A program made the position numbers and the translations under genes. DNA of 64,000 nt, from assembly GCF_000980885.2 (NCBI RefSeq), contig NZ_LBDA02000012.1, forward strand, positions 62,001 through 126,000. The letters are read 5' to 3'. Shown here in pieces: positions 33,034-41,937 of the stretch. Numbering within the stretch: position 1 is the first letter of the stretch; the number at the start of each line of letters is the position of its first letter. This DNA is from Streptomyces malaysiense. GTDB taxonomy: Bacteria; Actinomycetota; Actinomycetes; Streptomycetales; Streptomycetaceae. The notes beneath the pieces were generated by a model that saw only the letters and a program-made list of their open reading frames with translations, was not told where the DNA came from and searched no databases.

Positions 33034-35790
33034 TCAGCCGTCGTTCTCCGACGACGGGAGGTACGCGCCCGGGACGTCGTTTGGCGCGTACAGCTTCTTC
33101 TCACCCGGGTACGGCTTGGCCCAGTTGTGGGTCTGGTACCACGTGTAGTGGTTCATCTGGGCCGGGTTGGCGTAGTCGGGCACCGCGTTCGGCCCGGTCA
33201 GCCGCTGCTCGGACTTCCACCTGTCCCACTGCGCCGCGAGCGGCTTCTCGGCCGCCGGCACCTTCGAGGCCGGCACCGCGGCGGCCTTCGGGTCCTGCGG
33301 CGCCGGGGTGTCCACACCGCAGGACGGCGGGGTGCTCAGGCCGTCGGTCAGCGACGTCCGGTTGGGCAGCGCCGTGAACGGCGTGTAGTCCGGATGACCG
33401 GTGAACGCCCTGGTCATCGGCGTGGCCGCGCTGTCCTTCTGGTTCATCGGGTGGATCCCGAGGATCTGCTCGATGGTGCGGATCACCGTGATCTGCGTGT
33501 AGTAGTGGCTGTCGACCCCGCCGTGCTGCGACCAGGGGCTGATGATCTGGATCGGGGCACGGTGGCCGTCGACGTGGTCGAGACCCGCCTGGGAGTCGTC
33601 CTCGACGACGAAGATCGCCGAGTCCTTCCAGTACTTGCTGTGCGAGATCTGGTCCACGATCCTGCCGGTGGCGAGGTCGTTGTCGGCGACCTGCGCGGCG
33701 GCGCTCGCCGGACCACCGGTGTGGTCGCTGGAGAGCCAGAACATGTTCAGGTCCGCCGGACCGTTCTTCTCGAAGTCCTGCTTCCAGATCTGGTACCGGT
33801 AGACGTCCGGCACGCTGGTGTCGAACTTCGCGAAGCCGTGCACCGACACGTCGTTGAGCGACGGGATCGGCGAGGACGAGTTCAGGGTGTAGGCGGAGCC
33901 CTGCCCCGTCGCCTCCATGTTCTTGGCGTCGCAGTACAGGTTCTGCCAGCTGGAGCCCGGCGGCTTCGTCAGGAACTGCTGGAACTCGCCGAAGTCCCGC
34001 ACCGACTTGCCCGCCGCCTGCGCACCCGTCCACAGGAACCCGGACCGCTGGTGGCCGAGGGCGTCGTCCTCGGTGTCGTAACTGCGCGCGTACTCACCGG
34101 CGGAGGACTCGGTGTACTCCGGATTGTCCGCCTGCATCAGCCAGTTGTGGCCCTCGGCGGAGTTGGTGCCGATGTCGTACAGGTTGTCGTACAGGCCGAA
34201 CTGCGAGGCCATCGCGTGCTGATTGGGCGTGACGTTCTCGCCGAACTCCGTCAGCGACGGATCGCCGTTGCCCTCGGGCATGTCGCCGAGCACCTGGTCG
34301 TAGGTGCGGTTCTCCTTGACGATCAGGAAGACGTGCTTGATCGTCGACGGGTCGCCGAGGCGGGCCGGGACCGGCACCGGCCTGGCCCGGTTCCCGCCCT
34401 TGGCGAACCTCACCGACCCGGGGGTCCAGCCGTTCTGCCGGAACACCTTGTACGTTTGGGCCCGGATCACGCTGTCGTCGGGCAGCGTGAAGCGCTGCAC
34501 GCTCGACGTGGTGTCGTGGGTGCCGTGCCCGGCGCTGGTGGTGGGACGCAGCGCGTCGATACCGCGGGTGTTGGAGACCACCACCTGCTTGCCGACGCCG
34601 GCGATCTCCGAGGGGAAGTAGTCCGTCGGCAGCAGACCGATGTAACTCACCGGCTCCAGCGGGCTTTTGTAGCGGTAGACCGCGACCGCGTCGGCCCGGC
34701 CGAGCGTCACCAGCAGATGCCCGTCGTCGGTGAGGGTCACCGCGTCGGGCTCGTAGCCCACCGACGCCTCCGGCCACGGCTGGGTGGAGATCGTCTGGAC
34801 GACCTTGTCGTCGGACGTGTCGATGACCGACACGTCGTTGGTCGCCGTGTCGGTGACGAACAGCGCGCCCTTCTTCGCGTACATGGCGGTCGGGTGCAGT
34901 CCGACGTCGATGCTGCTCGCGGCGTCGGCCGGGTGCGCCAGGTCGATGACGCTGACCGTGCCGGTGGTGGTGGCGCCGGTCTTCGGGTCGGCCGGCACCT
35001 GGGTGCCGTACGAGTTGATGGTGGTGTCGCCGGCCCTCGCCGGCCGCCCGCCCTCGTTGCTCACGTACAGTTTGTCGCCGACCTGCACCAGGTCGCGCGG
35101 GGCGTTGCCGACGGGCCAGCTCTGCTCGATGCTCCCGGTCGCCGTGTCGATGGCGACCACCCGGTTCTGGCCGTTGACCGCCGAGTACACGGTGGAGCCG
35201 TCGGCCGAGAACACCGCGGCGCCCACCAGCGCGTGCCGGGTACCCTGCGCCGGGATGCCGATGTAGGCCGGATCGGCGACCGTGCCGTCGGCGTTCACGG
35301 TGAAGCGCGTGTAGCCGTTGGTCTGGCCGAGCCACAGCTGCTTGCCGTCGGGGGAGTAGGCGGGGCCCTCCTGGCCGACGTCGTTCCCCTTGATGCGGGG
35401 GCTGGACGAGGCGGAGCTGCCGACGACCTGCTGCACCTTCCAGCCGTCCAGGTCCACGACGGCCAGCGCGCTGCCGCCGTCGGCGAGGGAGGCGGCGAGG
35501 TGGGTGCCGTCCGGGCTGACCGTGGACGACATGATCTTGCCGTTGTCCAGGACCAGGTGCTTGCCGTACGGCGCGAGGTACTGGTCGCTGGAGACGACCT
35601 GGCCCCGGTGGGTGGTCTGTCCCACCTGCTGGGTGCCGAACTGGTGGGTCTGGGCGAAGGCGGCACCGGCGGCGACGAGCGCGAGCGCGGAGGCCCCGGC
35701 GGCCATCAGTGGTATCCGGCGGCCGAAGCGTCTGGACACAAAGCCCCGGCGTTCCTTCCGGACACGCCTGCGGCGGCGTGTTACCTGCAT
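33034..35790 (-). CDS. Exported YncE-type propeller fused to a phosphoesterase
   Basis: 918 residues. The N-terminus is very basic with a twin-arginine motif (SRRFGRRIP) before a hydrophobic core ending AAGAAFA, so Tat export is likely. Residues about 70-470 form a YVTN/YncE-like beta-propeller (LYVSNEGGRPARAGD, LFVTDTATNDVSVIDT). Residues about 500-810 are a phosphoesterase of the PF04185 type (IKHVFLIVKENRTYDQVLGD with the catalytic region, later FVVEDDSQAGLDHVDGHRA). The two domains are a known fusion. The substrate, a phosphate ester outside the membrane, is unknown. The ATG lies 3 bp after the stop of the ABC permease gene, so all three genes form one operon. Confidence 0.85.
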   Translation of the reverse strand: MQVTRRRRRVRKERRGFVSRRFGRRIPLMAAGASALALVAAGAAFAQTHQFGTQQVGQTTHRGQVVSSDQYLAPYGKHLVLDNGKIMSSTVSPDGTHLAASLADGGSALAVVDLDGWKVQQVVGSSASSSPRIKGNDVGQEGPAYSPDGKQLWLGQTNGYTRFTVNADGTVADPAYIGIPAQGTRHALVGAAVFSADGSTVYSAVNGQNRVVAIDTATGSIEQSWPVGNAPRDLVQVGDKLYVSNEGGRPARAGDTTINSYGTQVPADPKTGATTTGTVSVIDLAHPADAASSIDVGLHPTAMYAKKGALFVTDTATNDVSVIDTSDDKVVQTISTQPWPEASVGYEPDAVTLTDDGHLLVTLGRADAVAVYRYKSPLEPVSYIGLLPTDYFPSEIAGVGKQVVVSNTRGIDALRPTTSAGHGTHDTTSSVQRFTLPDDSVIRAQTYKVFRQNGWTPGSVRFAKGGNRARPVPVPARLGDPSTIKHVFLIVKENRTYDQVLGDMPEGNGDPSLTEFGENVTPNQHAMASQFGLYDNLYDIGTNSAEGHNWLMQADNPEYTESSAGEYARSYDTEDDALGHQRSGFLWTGAQAAGKSVRDFGEFQQFLTKPPGSSWQNLYCDAKNMEATGQGSAYTLNSSSPIPSLNDVSVHGFAKFDTSVPDVYRYQIWKQDFEKNGPADLNMFWLSSDHTGGPASAAAQVADNDLATGRIVDQISHSKYWKDSAIFVVEDDSQAGLDHVDGHRAPIQIISPWSQHGGVDSHYYTQITVIRTIEQILGIHPMNQKDSAATPMTRAFTGHPDYTPFTALPNRTSLTDGLSTPPSCGVDTPAPQDPKAAAVPASKVPAAEKPLAAQWDRWKSEQRLTGPNAVPDYANPAQMNHYTWYQTHNWAKPYPGEKKLYAPNDVPGAYLPSSENDG

Positions 35791-35793
35791 GGT

Positions 35794-37149
35794 TCATCCC
35801 TTCGACGTGGGGAGCAGCTCGACGTTGCCGTCGAACTGCCACAGCGGGTTCGGCGCGTCCCCCTCGGGGGTGCGCACCAGGAAGTAGCCGTTCACTTCCT
35901 TCGGGCCGTCGCCGTCGGCGACGAACCGCCCGTCCGAAGCGACGTCGAGCTGGTAGACGGCCGTACCCGTGGCCTCGACGCCGGGCAGATGCCAGGACAC
36001 GACACAGCGCCAGTCGTTGCCCGGCCCCCGGGCGGCGATCCTGTCACTGCCCTTGTCGCACGCCGCCGTGGCCCGCAACCGCGCCTCGGTGACGGCCGGC
36101 CGGTGGAGCTGCCGCGTCTGCATCCGGTACAGATGGGCGAAGGCGGTGGCGAGCGAGCGCTGTACCTTTTCCTGCTCGATGCCGGAGCCCGATCCCCCGG
36201 TCACCGGTGCGATCACGGCGGCCGACACGGCGAGGAGCCCCACGAGCGGCAGCAGCCCCGCGGTCACCGCGCGGCGGCCCGAGCCGTCGTAGCCCAGGTC
36301 GGTGAAGTCGCGCCGCAGGAACAGCGCGTAGGCCAGCGCGGTCGCGGTGAGGGCCCAGGCGAGGCTCACCGCGACGCCGATGAGCAACGGGCCGACCTGC
36401 CCGGGGCTGGTGAACAGGCCGTTCCAGGCGATGAAGGCGTAGCCGGGCAGCGCGAGGCGCACCACGAGGGGCAGTGGCAGCATCTGGGCGAGCTGCATCG
36501 CGAGCGCCACGACGGCGGGCAGCAGCAGGCCCATGGGGGAGCGGCCCAGCGTCACGGAGCCGAGCAGTCCGATCCCGGCGAGCGCGAGCGTCGGCGCGAG
36601 GACGGCGACCCAGGCGAGCAGGGTCTTGAGGGCGGCGTCCGAGGGCGCGAGCAGATGGCCGTCGAGGCCGACCAGCGGCTGGTCGCCGACCGTCAGCAGG
36701 CCACCGACCGCGCCGGAGACGGCCAGCCCGGCCACGAGCAGCAGGATGACGGTCAGGCTCGCCAGGGTCTTGGCGACGAAGATCCGGCGGGCCGAGCGGA
36801 CGGCGACGAGCAGATGGCGCCAGGTGCCCAGCCGGTCCTCGGCGGCGAACACGTCACCGGCGACCAGCGATGTCAGCAGCGGCAGCGCCCAGGTGCCCGC
36901 GAAACCGAGCACCACCAGCGGCCCGGCCCAGCCGGTGGCGTGCATCCAACGCCCGAACAGGGTGTCGGAGGGCAGGGTGCTCTGGGCACTCACCCCCGCG
37001 ACGAACAGCGCCGGCACGATCCAGCAGGCGAGCACCAGCAGCCGGATCCGCCACTGCGCCACCAGCTTGACCAGCTCGAAGCGGTAGGCGCGCGGCACGG
37101 AGACCGGACGGGCGGGAGCGGGGCGCCGCGCCGCCAGGGTCGCGGTCAT
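35794..37149 (-). CDS. ABC-2-type transporter permease with extracellular C-terminal domain
   Basis: 451 residues. About eight to ten membrane segments span residues 35-330 (LLVLACWIVPALFVAGV, LLPLVGLLAVSAAVIAP). A soluble C-terminal part of about 115 residues follows (SGSGIEQEKVQRSLATAF to the end) and probably sits outside the membrane. The ATG overlaps the stop of the ATPase gene by 4 nt (ATGA). It would form the membrane half of an exporter with that ATPase. Its substrate is unknown. Confidence 0.8.
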   Translation of the reverse strand: MTATLAARRPAPARPVSVPRAYRFELVKLVAQWRIRLLVLACWIVPALFVAGVSAQSTLPSDTLFGRWMHATGWAGPLVVLGFAGTWALPLLTSLVAGDVFAAEDRLGTWRHLLVAVRSARRIFVAKTLASLTVILLLVAGLAVSGAVGGLLTVGDQPLVGLDGHLLAPSDAALKTLLAWVAVLAPTLALAGIGLLGSVTLGRSPMGLLLPAVVALAMQLAQMLPLPLVVRLALPGYAFIAWNGLFTSPGQVGPLLIGVAVSLAWALTATALAYALFLRRDFTDLGYDGSGRRAVTAGLLPLVGLLAVSAAVIAPVTGGSGSGIEQEKVQRSLATAFAHLYRMQTRQLHRPAVTEARLRATAACDKGSDRIAARGPGNDWRCVVSWHLPGVEATGTAVYQLDVASDGRFVADGDGPKEVNGYFLVRTPEGDAPNPLWQFDGNVELLPTSKG

Positions 37150-38132
37150 CGGCCTGCCTCCAGCTGTTCCAGCTGTTCCGTCCGCTCCTGCTGTTCCTGC
37201 TGTTCCTGCTGTTCGGTGAGCGCGAGGAAGGCCGCCTCCAACGGGGGCACCACGGGAGCCAGTTCGCGTATCGCGATGTCCGACCGCACCACCCGGGAGA
37301 CGAGTCGATCGAGCGCGGGTACCGACGCCCGTACGACCAGCACCTCGTCGCCGTATCGCGTCCCACCGTCCTCGACGACCCGGACGCCGTCCGCCCCGGC
37401 CGCCAGCCGCCGCGCGGCCCCGGGGTCGGAGGTGATCAACCGGTACTCCAACTCGCGTTTCTGGGAGGAAAGTTCGGCGATCGGGCCGGAGAAGACGACC
37501 CGTCCGGTGGTGAGGATGGTGACCTCGGAGCACAGCGCCTCGACGTCGTCCATCCGGTGGCTGGACAGCACCACGCCCGTGCCGTCCGCCGCCAGGCGCT
37601 TCAGGACGCGGTGCACATGCCGCTTGCCCGAGGGGTCGAGGCCGTTGGAGGGCTCGTCCAGGACGAGCAGCCGGGGCCGGGTGAGCAGGGCGGCGGCGAG
37701 TCCGAGCCGCTGCCGCATACCGAGCGAGAATCCGCGCACCCGGTCGTCGGCGACATCGCGCAGACCGACCTCGGCGAGCACCTCCCCGACCCCCGCCGTG
37801 GTCGCGTCGCGCCCGCGCAGCGAGAGCAGCGCGGCCAGGTTCTGCCGCGCGGTCAACGACGGGTACAGGCCGGGTCCGTCGACAAATCCGGCCACTCCCT
37901 CAACGGCCGAAAGGGCGCGCCCGACCGGGACGCCGAGGATCTCCAGAGTGCCCCCGTCGGCCGCGGCGAGTCCCAGCAGCAGGCCGAGCAAGGTCGTCTT
38001 CCCGGCCCCGTTCGGCCCGACCAGGCCGTGGATCCGGCCCCGGGTCACGTCCAGGTCGACACCGTCGAGCGCGACCACATCACCGAAGCACTTCGTGATC
38101 CCGCGCGCCAGCACCGCGAGACTTGCGTCCAT
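37146..38132 (-). CDS. ABC transporter ATPase with Q/E repeat tail
   Basis: 328 residues. Walker A is GPNGAGKTTL near residue 40, the signature is FSLGMRQRLGLA, and Walker B is LLVLDEPSNGLDPSG, with SSHRMDDVEAL as the H-loop. This is the common drug-exporter type. Its last 25 residues are a low-complexity Gln/Glu tract coded by a run of 9-bp repeats (37164-37217). It is the first gene of a three-gene operon with the permease and the YncE-phosphoesterase. A 13-bp palindrome lies about 75 bp upstream of its start. Confidence 0.85.
   Translation of the reverse strand: MDASLAVLARGITKCFGDVVALDGVDLDVTRGRIHGLVGPNGAGKTTLLGLLLGLAAADGGTLEILGVPVGRALSAVEGVAGFVDGPGLYPSLTARQNLAALLSLRGRDATTAGVGEVLAEVGLRDVADDRVRGFSLGMRQRLGLAAALLTRPRLLVLDEPSNGLDPSGKRHVHRVLKRLAADGTGVVLSSHRMDDVEALCSEVTILTTGRVVFSGPIAELSSQKRELEYRLITSDPGAARRLAAGADGVRVVEDGGTRYGDEVLVVRASVPALDRLVSRVVRSDIAIRELAPVVPPLEAAFLALTEQQEQQEQQERTEQLEQLEAGR
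37164..37217 (-). repeat. 9-bp tandem repeat tract encoding a Q/E tail
   Basis: Six consecutive 9-bp units related to CTGTTCCTG (three nearly exact) lie in frame at the end of the ATPase gene and code for repeated Glu-Gln-Gln/Leu triplets. Copy-number changes would alter tail length in steps of three residues without shifting the frame. Confidence 0.7.
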
Positions 38133-38557
38133 GAACTCCTCCTCCAAGACCGCAAGGACCGTAGGCGTGTGCCGAAGAACCCTGGCAGGGAGGTGAGTTG
38201 AACGTTCCGGGAACGAGGGGCAACAGATGTCCGGCACATCGCGCGCCCCCTTCCCCCGGCCCGCTCCGGACCGCGTGGCACCCCCCGCCCCCACCCGCGC
38301 GTGCGCGTCCGGCACCCCCCGTGCCCCACGGGCGGGGCGCCGCAGCGATCACCCTAGAGCGCGTTCCGCCCGGCCGGGGGGCCGTGCCGCGATCCCCGGC
38401 CAGCCGCGCACGCGGTCCGGGCGCACAGTCTGGCCGGGTAACCTGCTCCCCCCACCGCGCCGACTGCCGTATTGCCGAAGCGTGACCGGACACTGGCGTG
38501 CGGGTGGCGTCGGCCAGGCCCTACACTCACTTGGTAGCCGCAAGCAACGGAATGTGA
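38133..38557. other. 425-bp divergent control region (ABC operon / MarR-MFS)
   Basis: No gene fits. It holds the palindrome at 38203-38215 on the ABC side and an inverted repeat at 38524-38560 on the MarR side. The middle (about 38250-38460) is very GC-rich with no recognisable signal. Confidence 0.5.
38203..38215. promoter_or_regulatory. Palindrome upstream of the ABC operon
   Basis: CGTTCCGGGAACG is a perfect 13-bp palindrome about central G, 71 bp upstream of the ATPase ATG. Candidate operator; no local regulator gene is obvious. Confidence 0.35.
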
Positions 38558-38560
38558 GTG
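38524..38560. promoter_or_regulatory. Inverted repeat at the MarR-MFS promoter
   Basis: CACTCAC (38524-38530) and GTGAGTG (38554-38560) are perfect 7-bp arms 30 bp apart centre to centre. An inner CTTG/CAAG pair (38530-38533, 38541-38544) lies between. The right arm includes the GTG start of the MarR gene. A TACACT box (38522-38527) may be the -10. The site suits autorepression by MarR. Confidence 0.45.
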
Positions 38561-39223
38561 ATGATCGGCACGGGGAGCCGCAGAGGCCATGAGGGCGCCG
38601 TACGGACGGACGCCGTACACACGGACGCCGTACGGGCGGACGGCGCGCGCACGGACGACGCGCCCTCCGCCGGGACGGCGTGCACCGCGGACGCGGTGAG
38701 CGCCGGGGCCGCCGCGCTCGCGGAGACCGTGAGCGCCGAGGCCGCCGCGTCGGGCCTGGGCGCGGAGATGGTCCGCCTCATGCGGCTCTTCGCCGCCTGG
38801 ACCCAGCGCGCCGGCTTCGAGTGCGGGGCCGCGGACCGCGTGCTGCTCGCCCGGCTGGTGACCTGCGGCCGGTGCCGCGCGACCGACCTGGCGGCGGACG
38901 TCTTCCTCGACCTGTCGACGGTCAGCAGGCAGGTGCGCTCGCTGGTGGACCGGGGGCTGGTGGAACGCCACCCGGACCCGGAGGACCGGCGCGGCTCGCT
39001 GCTCGGCGCGACCGAGGCCGGCCGGGCCGCCTACCGGAGCGCCGTACGCCGCCGGGAGGCGGAACTGACCCGGCTCCTCGAACCGTGGCCGGCCGAGGAC
39101 CGCGCCCATCTCACCCGTCTGCTGAAGCGCCTCAACGACGACCTGGTGGACAGCACGTACACGAGCCTCGGGACCGGGCAGCATCCGGTGGGCGAGGCGA
39201 GGCAAGGAGATCTGCACGCATGA
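38558..39223 (+). CDS. MarR-family regulator
   Basis: 221 residues from GTG 38558; downstream GTG 38696 would give 175. The winged helix is clear: CRATDLAADVFLDLSTVSRQ, then SLVDRGLVERHPDPEDRR. The first 40 residues are low-complexity repeats (RTDAV-HTDAV-RADG) coded by repeated CGGACGCCGTA units, so the real start may be later. The stop overlaps the start of the MFS exporter by 4 nt (ATGA), so the pair is one unit, with the regulator controlling its exporter. Confidence 0.82.
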   Translation: MMIGTGSRRGHEGAVRTDAVHTDAVRADGARTDDAPSAGTACTADAVSAGAAALAETVSAEAAASGLGAEMVRLMRLFAAWTQRAGFECGAADRVLLARLVTCGRCRATDLAADVFLDLSTVSRQVRSLVDRGLVERHPDPEDRRGSLLGATEAGRAAYRSAVRRREAELTRLLEPWPAEDRAHLTRLLKRLNDDLVDSTYTSLGTGQHPVGEARQGDLHA

Positions 39224-41814
39224 CCATGTCCGCGTCCCCGGCCCGTGGGGGAACACCAGCGATATCCGAGCCGCCACCACCGGCCGGCCGGCTGACGCAC
39301 CGCCAGATCATGACGATCCTCAGCGGTCTCATGCTGGGCATGTTCCTCGCCGCCCTCGACCAGACCATCGTCAGCACCTCGATCCGCACCATCGCGGACG
39401 ACCTGCACGGACTCAGCGCCCAGGCGTGGGTCACCACCGCCTACCTGATCACCTCGACGATCAGCACCCCGCTGTACGGAAAGCTCTCCGACCTCTACGG
39501 TCGCAAGCCCTTCTTCCTCGCGGCCATCACCATCTTCATCGCCGGCTCGGCGGCCTGTTCCTTCGCCACCTCGATGAACGAGCTGTCCGCCTTCCGCGCC
39601 TTCCAGGGCATCGGCGCCGGCGGTCTGATGTCGCTGGCGCTGGCGATCATCGGTGACATCGTGCCGCCGCGCGAGCGCGCCCGGTACCAGGGCTACATGC
39701 TCGCCATGTTCGGCTCCTCCAGCGTCCTCGGCCCGCTGATCGGCGGCTTCCTGGCCGGTCGCAGCAGCATCCTGGCCATCGCGGGCTGGCGCTGGGTGTT
39801 CCTCGTCAACGTCCCGGTCGGCATCGTCGCGCTCTTCGTCGTCGCCAAGGTGCTGAACCTTCCGCACACCCGGCGCGAGCACCGCATCGACTGGTGGGGC
39901 GCGATCACCATCGCCATCGGCGTGGTGCCGCTGCTGCTGGTGGCCGAGCAGGGCCAGTCCTGGGGCTGGACCTCCACCGACGCGTACCTCTGCTACGCCA
40001 TCGGCGTGGTGGGGCTGATCGCCTGGGTGTTCGTCGAGCGGGCCATGGGCGACGAGGCGCTGATCCCGATGCGCCTGTTCCGCAGCTCCGTGTTCAGCAA
40101 GATGAGCCTGCTGTCCGTGCTGATCGGCATGGGCATGTTCGGCGGGATGATGATGGTCCCGCTGTACCTCCAGATCGTGAAGGGCGTCAGCCCCACCAAG
40201 TCGGGTCTGCTGATGCTGCCGCTGATGCTGGGCATGATCGCCGGCACCATGGTGGTCGGCCGCATCATCTCCAAGACCGGCAAGTACAAGATCTTCCCGA
40301 TCGTCGGCACGGTCCTGCTGATCGCCGCCATGCTGCTGTTCCACTACCGGGTCCAGTGGGACAGCCCGCTGCCGGAGACCATGGCCTACATGGCGCTGTT
40401 CGGCCTCGGCCTCAGCGGCTGCATGCAGATCCTGACCCTTGCCGTGCAGAACTCCGTCGAGCCCAAGGACATGGGCGTCGCCACCGCGTCGGCCACCTTC
40501 TTCCGGCAGATGGGCGGTACCGCCGGTACGGCGATCTTCCTCTCCGTGCTGTTCAGCACCGTCGGCGACAAGATCAGCTCCGCCTTCCGGTCGGCCGCCC
40601 GGACCCCCGCGTTCCAGGCCGCCCTGCACGACCCGGCCGTGCGCGCCGACCCGGCGAACGCGCCCGTGCTGCACATGCTCAAGCACCCCGCGCCGGGCGG
40701 TGGCGGCTCTGGCGTGCTGGACGACTCCTCGTTCATCCAGCAGCTCGACCCGCGGCTGGCCCAGCCCTTCAAGGAGGGCTTCACCGACGCCATGCACGTG
40801 GTGTTCCTGTGCGCCGCGGCCATCATGGTCCTCGGCTTCCTGGTCGCGGTGTGGACCAAGGAGGTGCCGCTGCGCAAGGTCTCCGGCCTGGAGGCACGGG
40901 CCGCCGAGGCGAACGGCGCGCAGGCCGAGGCCGCCGATGTGAAGGACGCGCAGGTGAACGCCGTGGCGGCCGACAGCGGCCAGGCGCCCGCCGTCCCGCT
41001 CGCCGAGGAGGCCCCGGCGGCCGTCGAAGCCGTGCCCGCCGCCGGGCGGATCGTCAGCGGCCGGGTCCTGGACGGCGCGGACGGCCCGGTGCCGCAGGCG
41101 GCCGTCACCCTGATCGACGTCCGTGGCCGGCAGCTCGACCGCGCGGTCAGCGGCGAGGACGGCGGCTACACGGTGTCGGTGCCCGGCGCCGGCACCTATG
41201 TGCTGATCGGCGCCGCCGGTGCCCGTCAGCCGCAGGCCGTCACCGTGCTGGTCGGCGACGAGCCGGTGGTCTGCGACCTCGTCCTCGGCGGCAGCAGCGC
41301 CGCGCTCGCCGGATCCGTCCGGGACGCGGCCATGGGGAACCCGCTGCCGGGCGCCCTGCTGGTCGCGACCGACCTGCGTGGTGAGGTCGTGACCTCGGCG
41401 ACCTCCGCAGCCGACGGCGGCTTCTCGCTGGTGGACCTGGTCCCGGGCAGCTACACCCTCGCCGTGAACGCGCCGGGCTACCGTCCGGCCGCCTTCCCCG
41501 TCGAGGTCATCCCGGGTGCGGCCGAGCCCTGCGAGATCCGTCTCGAAGCCGGTGCCCGACTGCACGGTGTCATCAGCGCCGCCACCGGCGGGCCGCTCGG
41601 CGACGCCAAGGTGACGCTGCTGGACGCGGCCGGCAACGTGCTCGGCACCGCGACCACCGGCCCCGACGGCGCGTACGGGTTCAGCGACCTCGACCTCGGC
41701 GAGTACACCGTCATCGCCAGCGGGTACGCCCCGGTCGCCACCTCCGTCCGCGTGGACGCCGGCGGCACCACGGACTTCGACCTCGAACTGTCCCACGAGG
41801 ACACCGCCGGGTAA
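39220..41814 (+). CDS. DHA2-type MFS drug exporter with three C-terminal beta-sandwich domains
   Basis: 864 residues, much longer than the usual 500-550. Residues about 30-560 are a 14-helix EmrB-type exporter with motif A-like GKLSDLYGRKPFF and motif C-like MFGSSSVLGPLIGGFL. After the last membrane helix (VVFLCAAAIMVLGFLVAVW) and an Ala/Glu-rich linker come three carboxypeptidase-regulatory-like or Cna-B-like domains, each starting with a phrase like SGRVLDGADGPVPQAAVTL, AGSVRDAAMGNPLPGALL and HGVISAATGGPLGDAKVTL. With 14 helices the C-terminus should be inside the cell, where such domains are rare. An AAGGAG site lies before the ATG, which overlaps the MarR stop. Confidence 0.85.
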   Translation: MTMSASPARGGTPAISEPPPPAGRLTHRQIMTILSGLMLGMFLAALDQTIVSTSIRTIADDLHGLSAQAWVTTAYLITSTISTPLYGKLSDLYGRKPFFLAAITIFIAGSAACSFATSMNELSAFRAFQGIGAGGLMSLALAIIGDIVPPRERARYQGYMLAMFGSSSVLGPLIGGFLAGRSSILAIAGWRWVFLVNVPVGIVALFVVAKVLNLPHTRREHRIDWWGAITIAIGVVPLLLVAEQGQSWGWTSTDAYLCYAIGVVGLIAWVFVERAMGDEALIPMRLFRSSVFSKMSLLSVLIGMGMFGGMMMVPLYLQIVKGVSPTKSGLLMLPLMLGMIAGTMVVGRIISKTGKYKIFPIVGTVLLIAAMLLFHYRVQWDSPLPETMAYMALFGLGLSGCMQILTLAVQNSVEPKDMGVATASATFFRQMGGTAGTAIFLSVLFSTVGDKISSAFRSAARTPAFQAALHDPAVRADPANAPVLHMLKHPAPGGGGSGVLDDSSFIQQLDPRLAQPFKEGFTDAMHVVFLCAAAIMVLGFLVAVWTKEVPLRKVSGLEARAAEANGAQAEAADVKDAQVNAVAADSGQAPAVPLAEEAPAAVEAVPAAGRIVSGRVLDGADGPVPQAAVTLIDVRGRQLDRAVSGEDGGYTVSVPGAGTYVLIGAAGARQPQAVTVLVGDEPVVCDLVLGGSSAALAGSVRDAAMGNPLPGALLVATDLRGEVVTSATSAADGGFSLVDLVPGSYTLAVNAPGYRPAAFPVEVIPGAAEPCEIRLEAGARLHGVISAATGGPLGDAKVTLLDAAGNVLGTATTGPDGAYGFSDLDLGEYTVIASGYAPVATSVRVDAGGTTDFDLELSHEDTAG

Positions 41815-41833
41815 CGCCGCCCCGGGGTATCGG

Positions 41834-41868
41834 TCAGGGCCCGCGATCCATCGGATCGCGGGCCCTGA
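41834..41868 (+). terminator. Strong hairpin terminator after the MFS gene
   Basis: A perfect 16-bp stem (41834-41849 with 41853-41868) and a 3-nt loop, 20 bp after the MFS stop. Also downstream of the convergent ArsR gene, so it may serve both strands. No T-tract. Confidence 0.75.
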
Positions 41869-41937
41869 CGCCATGTGCGGGTCCCTCGTACGGGCCGCCC
41901 CCGGTCGGCGCCTGCCGTGAGAGCGCCCGCCGTCCGC

